Positions 1 to 6,427 of a stretch of 8,140 bases of DNA are shown piece by piece. The stretch covers positions 1 through 8,140 of the forward strand of contig JAKLJM010000087.1 in assembly GCA_023151145.1 (NCBI GenBank). The letters are read 5' to 3'. A program made the translations under genes and the position numbers. The stretch is from Bacteriovoracaceae bacterium. Its GTDB lineage: Bacteria > Bdellovibrionota > Bacteriovoracia > Bacteriovoracales > Bacteriovoracaceae. Under the pieces are notes generated by a model, which was not told where the DNA came from, did no database searches, and saw only the letters and a program-made list of their open reading frames with translations. Positions within the stretch are counted from its first letter, which is position 1. Each line of letters starts with the position of its first letter.

Positions 1-214
1 AATGACATCCTATACGAGGAGCTCCCATGAAAATAAGCGCTAATGCTTTTAAAATGAGTTTAGTATTCGAGTTGTCTAAAAAGACAAAGATGATTTTGTT
101 TTCTTTAAAAAAAGCTGGATCTTCTTTTGTTTTAGCAAGTAATCCCGTCACTAATCCCTGATAGTTTTTAGGGACAAAGGTCACTTTGCTAGTTATGATT
201 AAAATTTTTCTCAT
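1..214 (-). CDS. Partial gene, N-terminal 71 codons; possibly formyltransferase-like
   Basis: An open frame reads leftward from an ATG at 214-212 to the window edge with no stop, giving 71 codons beginning MRKILIITSKVTFVP. An in-frame TAA lies seven codons upstream and no ATG, GTG or TTG codon lies between, so this is the only sensible start; no good Shine-Dalgarno is visible. The protein opens with a short hydrophobic strand (KILIIT), then a helix-like segment, a second strand (KIIFVFLDN) and a helix ending GAPRIG, the alternation expected of a Rossmann-like alpha/beta domain. From memory this resembles the N-terminus of formyltransferase-fold proteins, in which an opening strand followed by TSKVT-V-NY is seen, but the hallmark catalytic Asn-His-Asp region would lie beyond the edge. 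It is transcribed divergently from the lipid operon. I am fairly sure it is a real gene and unsure of the family. Confidence 0.6.
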   Translation of the reverse strand, partial: MRKILIITSKVTFVPKNYQGLVTGLLAKTKEDPAFFKENKIIFVFLDNSNTKLILKALALIFMGAPRIGCH

Positions 215-301
215 GGCCGTTTTATCGGTAAGTTAGGTGTTTAACATGAGTAATTTGATCGGAAATTAAGTATCTTATCCTAAGTGCTTAATTTATGGAA
301 A

Positions 302-330
302 TTGACCAATAAATAGACGGTCTTTGTATT
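302..330 (+). promoter_or_regulatory. Candidate sigma-70-type promoter for the lipid operon
   Basis: TTGACC at 302-307 matches five of six bases of the -35 consensus. After a 17-base spacer comes TGTATT at 325-330, a four-of-six match to the -10. It would place transcription start near 337, leaving an 80-base leader before the ATG at 418. The rest of the intergenic stretch (215-417) shows no gene and no convincing promoter for the divergent minus-strand gene. The -10 is weak, so this is a candidate only. Confidence 0.4.
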
Positions 331-338
331 AAATACAA
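324..338. promoter_or_regulatory. Perfect 15-base palindrome, possible operator
   Basis: TTGTATT-A-AATACAA is a perfect inverted repeat with 7-base arms around a single central base. It overlaps the proposed -10 hexamer, the position where a dimeric repressor would block RNA polymerase. The sequence is AT-rich, so chance palindromes are more likely than in balanced DNA. No regulator gene is present in the window to pair with it. Confidence 0.35.
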
Positions 339-417
339 GGCGAAGGCCATTTTCACTAGAGATGCTCGCTGGAGTGTTACCATACAAAAAAGTCCCAAAT
401 TTGTTTTAGAGGTTTTT

Positions 418-1380
418 ATGCAAAACATTTCAGTCTACATTAACTCGCGTGCTTCTAATGGTCATGACCAATGGAAACAAAAAATAAGCACTGGTTTATT
501 TCGTTCTGAAATTGAATATAAAAGCCCACATAATTTAGATGAACTTTACAGTGAATTAAATAAAGATATTGAAAACGATGTGGCCACAATTTTAAGCGTA
601 GGTGGCGATGGAACGATGAATACGTTGATTCAAAAATTAGCGGGGACTGATGTCGCACTATTAGTTGTTCCTGGTGGAACGGCCAATGATTTGGCGACTA
701 CTCTTGGAAGTAATACCAGCGTTAAAAGAATCGTTCAAACGATTAGAGAGAATGCGCAAAAAAGAATTGATCTCGTTAATATAAATGGTCGTTTTATGGC
801 CACCAATGGTGGGATCGGTTTTGCTGCAGAAGTAGCAAAAGAAATTAATGAATTACGTTCGAAGTTTCCTGCCTTTAAGAATTTAATGAAATTTTCAGGA
901 AAAAATATTTATTCAATGTTTTTAGCAAAAGAACTTTTGTCAAAAGATATTGTATCTGAAGACTACACCATTGAATCAAATGAATTTTCAGGCGTTGTGA
1001 CGAGTCCTTTAATTCTTGTTAATAATCAGCCAACATTAGCTGGAACATTTTCCATTGCTCCTCAAACTGATCATCAAGATGGAACTGTGAATGTGACTAT
1101 TTTCACTCATCAAAATAGAATTGAATTAGTTCAAGCAATTCTTCGTGTCTTAAAGAATGAAGATTTATCTAATGATAAAAAGATCATTTCGCTTGAAACC
1201 AAACAAATGAAAATCACCTTGAAAAATCAACAGAAAAAATTATCATTTTTTGGCGATGGGGAAATTTTTGAACCGGCCAATACATGGAATATTTCAGTAT
1301 TAGAGCGATGTTTATCCGTTTATTCTCCAAAGGGTTTATCTGATTCTAAAAATATATGTACGCAAGTGTCTTTAATGTAA
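418..1380 (+). CDS. Diacylglycerol/sphingoid-type lipid kinase (DAGK catalytic family)
   Basis: A 320-residue protein of the DgkB/YegS/LCB5 lipid kinase family, whose members transfer phosphate from a nucleotide to a hydroxyl of diacylglycerol or a similar lipid at the inner face of the cytoplasmic membrane. Visible motifs: the nucleotide-binding GGDGT at residues 62-66, PGGTANDLA at 85-93, GGIGF at 131-135, the AP...DG motif at 214-222, and the C-terminal GDGE at 279-282, whose Asp corresponds to the proposed catalytic base of the family. The length is normal (about 290-330) and no signal peptide or membrane span is seen. The ATG follows AGAGG at 408-412 with a 5-base gap. It is the first gene of the proposed five-gene operon, 19 bases before the next. 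The exact lipid substrate cannot be read from the sequence; a homologue of YegS-type phosphatidylglycerol kinase or a sphingoid kinase is equally possible. Confidence 0.9.
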   Translation: MQNISVYINSRASNGHDQWKQKISTGLFRSEIEYKSPHNLDELYSELNKDIENDVATILSVGGDGTMNTLIQKLAGTDVALLVVPGGTANDLATTLGSNTSVKRIVQTIRENAQKRIDLVNINGRFMATNGGIGFAAEVAKEINELRSKFPAFKNLMKFSGKNIYSMFLAKELLSKDIVSEDYTIESNEFSGVVTSPLILVNNQPTLAGTFSIAPQTDHQDGTVNVTIFTHQNRIELVQAILRVLKNEDLSNDKKIISLETKQMKITLKNQQKKLSFFGDGEIFEPANTWNISVLERCLSVYSPKGLSDSKNICTQVSLM

Positions 1381-1399
1381 AAAATTAGCTAGAATAGTT

Positions 1400-2422
1400 A
1401 TGATGAAAAAAATAGTAATTACAGGCGCTACGGGATTTTTGGGAAAAGAGTTATTAAAAAGTCTTGATCGAGATGGTCTTGAGATTATTTTATTAGCGCG
1501 AAAAATCGACCCGACAATTAAATTAAAAGCAAAAATACATTGGATTTTAGGTGATATTACCCAACCAGATATTGTCCATGACGACCAATATAAGAAAAAA
1601 CTCTTAGAAGCCGATACGGTTTTTCATGCAGCTGCTTTTTATGATTTAAAGGGTTCTTATAACGATTGTTTCCTAGGAAATGTCGTAGGTACGAGAAATC
1701 TTTTGAACTTCTTTAAAACATCAAAAAAATTAAAATCATTTCACTATGTTTCAACTATCGCTGTTATTGATCCTGTTGGAAACGAATCTATTTTAGAAGA
1801 TGTTCTTCCTGAACGAAAATCATTTAGTGATTTTTATTCTCAAACCAAATATTCTGCAGAAAAAATGTTTAGGGATTTTGAATTTTCTCAAAATAACGTA
1901 GCAAAAATTATTTATCGACCTGGAGTAATTGTTTGCGCGAGTTATGATTCCCATAAATTTAAAGAAGATGGACCTTATTATTTCGCTAAAGTACTAAAAA
2001 AATTCCGTCCAATATTAAATTTTATTCCACATCTTATTTTAAGTTTTGATAGTAAAGCGACCTTGCCCATTGTTCCTGTTGATCATGTCGCTAATTTTAT
2101 GGCCCAATCACTAAATCGCTCAGAGTTTCCAAAAGAAGTTCGAACTTATCATTTGGTCAGTGATGATTTACCGACAATTCCAGTTTTTCTTGAACAAATT
2201 CTAAATGAGTTAGGGATTAATATTGGACTAAAAAACACTGATATAACCTTTGTAAATAATCAAATACTCACAAAAATTGGTATTCCAAAAGAAACAATTC
2301 CTTTCATGTTTCATCGCCATTCATACGATAAGTCCAATTGTTACAAGGATTTTGAAAACGGATTTGAAAGTCATTATAAAGATTTTCAAGTTGTTTTATT
2401 GAAATCATTGAAAGACGTCTAA
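1400..2422 (+). CDS. Extended short-chain dehydrogenase/reductase (NAD_binding_4-like)
   Basis: A 340-residue extended SDR. The N-terminus carries the nucleotide-binding GATGFLG (residues 9-15) after a beta strand. GD at 51-52 and HAAA at 76-79 follow, then the NVVGT helix (94-98), the catalytic Ser/Thr in HYVST (115-119) and the catalytic pair of YSQTK (Tyr146, Lys150). The later VPVDHVANF segment (225-233) and the overall length resemble the reductase domain of fatty acyl-CoA and thioester reductases (NAD_binding_4), rather than sugar epimerases. Related extended SDRs also include 3-beta-hydroxysteroid dehydrogenases and OleD of bacterial olefin synthesis, so the substrate is open. It is probably cytoplasmic. 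Two adjacent ATG codons (1400 and 1403) can serve as start; no strong Shine-Dalgarno precedes them, which suits translation following closely on the kinase gene. A role in reducing an acyl or aldehyde intermediate made with the next gene product is inference. Confidence 0.85.
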   Translation: MMKKIVITGATGFLGKELLKSLDRDGLEIILLARKIDPTIKLKAKIHWILGDITQPDIVHDDQYKKKLLEADTVFHAAAFYDLKGSYNDCFLGNVVGTRNLLNFFKTSKKLKSFHYVSTIAVIDPVGNESILEDVLPERKSFSDFYSQTKYSAEKMFRDFEFSQNNVAKIIYRPGVIVCASYDSHKFKEDGPYYFAKVLKKFRPILNFIPHLILSFDSKATLPIVPVDHVANFMAQSLNRSEFPKEVRTYHLVSDDLPTIPVFLEQILNELGINIGLKNTDITFVNNQILTKIGIPKETIPFMFHRHSYDKSNCYKDFENGFESHYKDFQVVLLKSLKDV

Positions 2423-2452
2423 CGTTTTAAACAATGAGATTTTGGGTTCATT

Positions 2453-4492
2453 ATGAAACAAATTTTATGTCTGTCATTTGCACAGGAAAACCTTAATTAT
2501 GAGGAAGAAGTAGAGCTTTTAGGTCGTAGAGCGAAACTGATTCACTACTCTTGTAATTTCGATACTGAGTTAACAGAAAGTTTAATCAAAAAATATGATG
2601 GCGTTGTTGATGTTATTTGTATAACTGGACTTCCTCCGAAAATTAAATTTAAAAAAGGTTTCTTTCTCCATCCCGATTCATTTCGAATTAAAACTTCTGC
2701 TAAACATACGCCCATAGTAGACGGGCAAGTTTTTAAAGATGTTTATATTCCATGGGCCATGCGTAGATTTTATTTAAAAAATCCTCAGTTTTTAACTAAG
2801 AAAAAGATTGGGTTTTATACTGGAGCACTTCAGAAAACATTTGTTGAAGTGTTGGAAGAATTAGAAAATAAATTAATCATGGCCGATCCTTATTTTCTTA
2901 TGAAGTTACCTTTTACTCTCAATGGGAATAAGTCACTTGAAAAATTTCTAAAAATATTAACACCAGTATTAAAAAACTTAAAAATTAAAAAATCGAGCGT
3001 TGGTAATTTCGATTCACACTATCGAAAGTACAACCGCGCCTTAGATGAGTTTTTGAGTTCTGATATCCTGGTAGGCAATGAAGCTAATATTAGTTTTTTA
3101 GATTTAAAACATTTAAAAAATAAAACACTTATATTGGATATCGTGACTCCTCAATTTTTTGAGAAATTAAAAGAAGCTGGTCTTAAAGAAGCGATGATTT
3201 GTCTTCCAACAGATAAACATCCCTTTATTAACTACTCCATCATTGAAGCATTTATTCAGTTAAGAAAAGGTGAGGGGAGAATTGTCAAAGAAGATGATAT
3301 TATTTGGGCGATAGATGAACTACAACTTCATCCGGAAGTGGTGAAGCTTAACGATGATTTAGATAAAACTGTTCGATTTGCTTTTGTCATTCATCCCTTG
3401 AGTTCGAAATATCTTTTTAAACATCCACTTTTAAAACCAGTGGCAAAATATTCAAAACCATTTGAAAAAGTTGCCGAAGATCTGATGGCGTTATCGCCGG
3501 GTTTTTTTTATGGCTTTATTAATGGAATCGTTAGTGAGAAAAATGGACGTCGTGTTCAGGGTCTCATCTATACCGTAACAGAAACACCGAAAAAGCTTGT
3601 TGAAAGTGAACCTGAAGTTGTTTATAAAAAAATTCTACGTCTCTGTGAAAAAGCTGATAACGAAGGGGCAAAAATTATTGGACTTGGCGCCTACACGAAA
3701 ATTGTTGGTGATGCCGGGGTGACGATTGCTCGCTTAAGTCCTATTCCAGTGACAACAGGAAACTCTTTGTCGGCCGCCTCTACGCTTTGGGCCGCCAAGC
3801 TTGCGGTAGAAAAAATAGATTTAGTCAAAAAAGAAGGGATGCAGTTTAAAGGGGTGGCCATGGTAATTGGTGCCACCGGAAGTATTGGGGCCGTATCTGC
3901 AAAAGTACTGGCCTTGAGTTGGGATGAAATAATCATTGTAGCTCCGCGTGCCTATAAACTTCTTGAATTAAAAGATGATATTTTAAAAATTAATCCCAAA
4001 GTAAAAATTGATATTAGCACCAAGGCCGATGACCATACTCATCGAGCAGATTTAATTATTACGACAACTTCATCTAGAGGGGAAACCATACTCGATATCA
4101 TGAAAGTAAAGCCAGGTGCCGTTATTTGTGATGTTAGTCGACCTTTTGACATTAAAGAAGAAGAAGCCATCCAAAGACCCGATGTTATGGTTATAGCTTC
4201 AGGAGAAGTTCAACTTCCCGGCCATATTGACATGAAGATCGACATAGGACTTGAAGGCAATATCGTTTATGCCTGTCTGGCCGAAACGGCCCTTTTAGCG
4301 ATGGAAGGTAAGTTTGAGTCGTTTACTTTATCTAGAAATATAAATTATGAAAAAGTATTAGAAATCGATCGACTTTCTAAAGAGCACGGAGTTCGTCTCT
4401 CTCAAATTATGGGCCATAATGGTTTTTTAACCGATGAAGAATTTAGATTGTGTCGAGAGTTGGCACTCAAAAAATTAAACTCAGCTTCTTAA
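2453..4492 (+). CDS. Two-domain protein: unassigned N-terminal domain fused to acyl-ACP reductase-like (AAR) domain
   Basis: A 679-residue protein. Residues from about 309 to 655 look like cyanobacterial long-chain acyl-ACP reductase (AAR, about 340 residues), which reduces acyl-ACP with NADPH to a fatty aldehyde. They contain FVIHPLS (311-317), TTGNS (434-438), the nucleotide-binding GATGSIG (473-479), a Cys in VYACLAETALL (Cys608) that lines up with the acyl-thioester Cys of AAR, and an EG....F..SRN segment (618-629) near the end. Residues 1-300 are not part of cyanobacterial AAR. They hold KHTPIVDG (84-91), ADP-F (144-148), DILVGNE (204-210) and LPTD (251-254), and from memory recall a family of about 300 residues sometimes labelled quinate 5-dehydrogenase; I cannot verify this. 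No signal peptide or clear membrane span is seen. The start ATG has only a weak GGG 6 bases upstream, but the frame cannot begin much earlier because the previous gene ends 30 bases before. Aldehyde formation is likely from family; the final product is unknown. Confidence 0.85.
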   Translation: MKQILCLSFAQENLNYEEEVELLGRRAKLIHYSCNFDTELTESLIKKYDGVVDVICITGLPPKIKFKKGFFLHPDSFRIKTSAKHTPIVDGQVFKDVYIPWAMRRFYLKNPQFLTKKKIGFYTGALQKTFVEVLEELENKLIMADPYFLMKLPFTLNGNKSLEKFLKILTPVLKNLKIKKSSVGNFDSHYRKYNRALDEFLSSDILVGNEANISFLDLKHLKNKTLILDIVTPQFFEKLKEAGLKEAMICLPTDKHPFINYSIIEAFIQLRKGEGRIVKEDDIIWAIDELQLHPEVVKLNDDLDKTVRFAFVIHPLSSKYLFKHPLLKPVAKYSKPFEKVAEDLMALSPGFFYGFINGIVSEKNGRRVQGLIYTVTETPKKLVESEPEVVYKKILRLCEKADNEGAKIIGLGAYTKIVGDAGVTIARLSPIPVTTGNSLSAASTLWAAKLAVEKIDLVKKEGMQFKGVAMVIGATGSIGAVSAKVLALSWDEIIIVAPRAYKLLELKDDILKINPKVKIDISTKADDHTHRADLIITTTSSRGETILDIMKVKPGAVICDVSRPFDIKEEEAIQRPDVMVIASGEVQLPGHIDMKIDIGLEGNIVYACLAETALLAMEGKFESFTLSRNINYEKVLEIDRLSKEHGVRLSQIMGHNGFLTDEEFRLCRELALKKLNSAS

Positions 4493-4500
4493 TTATAGAA

Positions 4501-4505
4501 AAGGA
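4501..4505 (+). promoter_or_regulatory. Shine-Dalgarno that fixes the start of the BtaA-like gene
   Basis: AAGGA sits 7 bases before the ATG at 4513, ideal spacing. It is only 1 base from the ATG at 4507, and an in-frame GTG at 4450 lies inside the preceding gene without a good site. The start at 4513 is therefore preferred. Confidence 0.75.
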
Positions 4506-4512
4506 CATGCAA

Positions 4513-5604
4513 ATGGCGCAGAAATATTTTAATTCACTAAATTATACACTGGGAAATGAGGATACAACTCTTGAAGTTGAAATGATTAAAAAACTTAAAC
4601 CACAATCGATTTTTTCAGTTTGTGGTTCAGGTGGTAGATCATTGCCATTGATAAATGAAAAGACTAAAACGATCACGCTTTGTGATTTGTCTAAATATCA
4701 ATTGGCCTTGGCAGAATTGCGACATGTGACTTATAAAAAATTATCTCATCAAGATTTTCTTGTTTTTTGGGGATATTGTCCATTTGGTGAAACTGATTAT
4801 TCGAGAAAAAGAAAAGAACTTTTTCATTCACTGGAATTAGCAGCTGATACCAAAAAATTTTTTGAAGAACTTTTTTTAGAAATTGATTATCAAAGTGTTT
4901 TGTATCTCGGGAAGTGGGAAAAAACTTTTAAAGTTCTAGCTTCAATTTGTAAGGTGCTTTTAGGACAAAAAGTCATTGATAAGTTATTTTCTTTTCACAG
5001 CATTGAAGATCAGAAAAGATATTATGAAACTGAATTTCCACAAGCAAAGTGGAAATTAGTTTTATTTTTACTCGGTAATAAATCAGTTTTTAATGCTTTA
5101 TTGTATAAAGGTGACTTCATTAAAAAAAATGATCCTCAAACCCATTTTCAATATTATTTTAGTGCCTTTGATCGTTTATTTACGACTGTTCTTGCCCGAG
5201 AAAGTTTTTTTCTTAATCTCTGTTTTTTTGGAAAAATTCGTTTTCATGAAGGCAATCCTATTGAGTCAAGTTCCGAGACCCATGAGCGTATTAAAAATTC
5301 TGATGCCCAAGTAAGTTTTTATTCTAGCGATATGATTCAGTATCTTAGTAGCGGGAAAAATAAATATGATTTTCTTTCGCTTAGTGACGTGCCTTCCTAT
5401 TTTGGAGGTGATCTCGAAAAATCTTTTCTGCAACAAATTAAATCATCGCTCAACCCTGGAGCCATTGTTGTGATTCGTTATTATTTACGTATCTGTGATA
5501 CGGATATTAATGGTTACAAAGATGTAACAAATGACTATGCAGATCTTCTGCGTCATGAAAAAGTTCAAATGTATAAAGTTAATATTTACCAATTTAAATC
5601 ATAA
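4513..5604 (+). CDS. DUF3419 / BtaA-like S-adenosylmethionine-dependent 3-amino-3-carboxypropyl transferase
   Basis: With the start at 4513 the protein has 363 residues and begins MAQKYFNSLNYTLGNED. BtaA moves the 3-amino-3-carboxypropyl group of S-adenosylmethionine to diacylglycerol, making diacylglyceryl-homoserine, the first step of betaine lipids. The family pattern is visible: the N-terminal ...NEDTTLEVE (15-23), a methyltransferase-like SAM-binding glycine cluster SVCGSGGRS (35-43), an acidic strand end followed by CDLSKYQLALAELR (57-70), the F..FWGY turn (82-88), and the C-terminal FLSLSDVPSYF (287-297) followed by PG...V.RYYLR (315-326). A Rossmann-like core at both ends with a variable helical middle agrees with this. 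It starts 20 bases after the AAR-like gene, so co-expression is likely. BtaB, the N-methyltransferase that completes betaine lipids, is not in the window. Exact substrate is not proven; other DUF3419 members are uncharacterised. Confidence 0.8.
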   Translation: MAQKYFNSLNYTLGNEDTTLEVEMIKKLKPQSIFSVCGSGGRSLPLINEKTKTITLCDLSKYQLALAELRHVTYKKLSHQDFLVFWGYCPFGETDYSRKRKELFHSLELAADTKKFFEELFLEIDYQSVLYLGKWEKTFKVLASICKVLLGQKVIDKLFSFHSIEDQKRYYETEFPQAKWKLVLFLLGNKSVFNALLYKGDFIKKNDPQTHFQYYFSAFDRLFTTVLARESFFLNLCFFGKIRFHEGNPIESSSETHERIKNSDAQVSFYSSDMIQYLSSGKNKYDFLSLSDVPSYFGGDLEKSFLQQIKSSLNPGAIVVIRYYLRICDTDINGYKDVTNDYADLLRHEKVQMYKVNIYQFKS

Positions 5605-5654
5605 AAGTTAGAATAAAACTTTACGGAAGTAATGATCACATTAAAGGGAGTCCT

Positions 5655-6305
5655 ATGTTTATTGATAAAGAAAAATTATTAGCAGCTCATCAATGGAGAT
5701 ATGCTACAAAAAAATTTGATGCTTCAAAAAAAATTGATGAAGCAACATGGAAAACATTAGAAGACACATTGGTTTTAACCCCATCTTCATATGGATTACA
5801 ACCTTGGAAATTTCTCGTTGTTCAAAATGCTGAAAAACGCCAAGAACTTATGCAAGCTTCTTGGAAACAAGCTCAAGTGGTCGATTGCTCACATATGGTT
5901 GTGATGGTGATCAAAGAAAAACTTGATGAAGAGCATGTTGAAAAATATTTACATTCAATGTGTGAGACCAGAGGAATTGAGCGAGCGTCGTTAGATGGTT
6001 TAAAAAAGGTTATGGCCGGTGATCTACTTAACGGTCCTCGTGCAGCAGTTATTGGCGAATGGGCTTCGAGACAGGCTTATATTGCGCTTGGGAACTTGAT
6101 GACAAACTGTGCTCTGTTAGGAATTGATGCTTGTCCAATGGAAGGTATTAATCCTCAAAAATATGATGAAATTCTAGGCCTTAGTGGAACTGGCTGGAAA
6201 ACCGTAGTGGCATGTCCTGTTGGCTATCGGGCCCATGACGACAAATACGCTAATATGAAGAAAGTACGTTTCTCTAATTCAGAAGTTGTTAAATTCATTA
6301 AATAA
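5655..6305 (+). CDS. NfsB-type NAD(P)H-dependent FMN nitroreductase family oxidoreductase
   Basis: A 216-residue protein, the same size as E. coli NfsB (217), a homodimeric FMN enzyme that reduces nitro compounds and quinones with NAD(P)H. FMN-contacting positions are recognisable: RYATK (Arg15, Lys19) corresponds to R-S-K near the NfsB N-terminus, PSSYGLQPWKF is at 43-53, CPMEGI (160-165) matches the VPIEG loop, and Lys203 and Arg205 near the C-terminus match the terminal Lys/Arg pair. The start ATG is preceded by AAGGGAG at 5644-5650 with a 4-base gap. It lies 50 bases after the BtaA-like gene, and a terminator follows, so it is probably the last gene of the operon; a separate promoter in the 50-base gap was not seen. 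Whether it serves the lipid pathway or is an unrelated passenger cannot be told. The native substrate is unknown. Confidence 0.9.
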   Translation: MFIDKEKLLAAHQWRYATKKFDASKKIDEATWKTLEDTLVLTPSSYGLQPWKFLVVQNAEKRQELMQASWKQAQVVDCSHMVVMVIKEKLDEEHVEKYLHSMCETRGIERASLDGLKKVMAGDLLNGPRAAVIGEWASRQAYIALGNLMTNCALLGIDACPMEGINPQKYDEILGLSGTGWKTVVACPVGYRAHDDKYANMKKVRFSNSEVVKFIK

Positions 6306-6314
6306 ATCCAATCT

Positions 6315-6344
6315 AGAGGACCTCATTTAAAAGAGGTCTTCTTT
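6315..6344 (+). terminator. Probable rho-independent terminator after the operon
   Basis: Ten base pairs form between 6315-6324 (AGAGGACCTC) and 6333-6342 (GAGGTCTTCT), with one G-U pair and an 8-base loop. A short T-rich tail (CTTCTTTC) runs on from the right arm. It begins 10 bases after the nitroreductase stop. The T tract is short, so termination may be partial. Confidence 0.6.
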
Positions 6345-6417
6345 CGCTCGCAGTTTCCCTTTATTCTTTTAAATAATAAACCGATAAGTCCTCTGGGTTA
6401 TTGTCTTTTTTAACTTT

Positions 6418-6421
6418 GGAG
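6418..6421 (+). promoter_or_regulatory. Shine-Dalgarno supporting a GTG start
   Basis: GGAG lies 6 bases before the GTG at 6428. This GTG puts a short basic-then-hydrophobic signal peptide and Cys17 in the expected order, so GTG rather than a later ATG is taken as the start of the lipoprotein gene. Confidence 0.65.
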
Positions 6422-6427
6422 TCATCT

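Noticed and set aside
281..290. Short dyad TAAGTGCTTA in the intergenic region
   Set aside because: Only 4-base arms in AT-rich DNA, with no relation to a promoter element; too weak to report as an operator.
455..658. Minus-strand 67-codon open frame inside the lipid kinase gene
   Set aside because: It lies opposite the best-conserved kinase motifs (GGDGT and the following region) and has no recognisable features; it is a shadow frame.
3691..3936. Minus-strand 81-codon open frame inside the AAR-like domain
   Set aside because: It lies opposite TTGNS and GATGSIG of a well-recognised domain and shows no protein-like motif; it is a shadow frame.
4450..4512. A longer version of the BtaA-like gene starting at the GTG at 4450
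   Set aside because: It would overlap the end of the preceding gene by 43 bases, has no good Shine-Dalgarno, and adds 21 residues that do not look like the family. AAGGA with ideal spacing points to the ATG at 4513.
5093..5314. Plus-strand 73-codon open frame within the BtaA-like gene in another frame
   Set aside because: The hydrophobic look comes from T-rich codons read out of frame. It has no ribosome site and lies inside a convincing gene.
2453..5604. A cyanobacterial-type alkane pathway
   Set aside because: The AAR-like domain suggests it, but no ferritin-like aldehyde deformylating oxygenase is present; the neighbours fit glycerolipid chemistry better.
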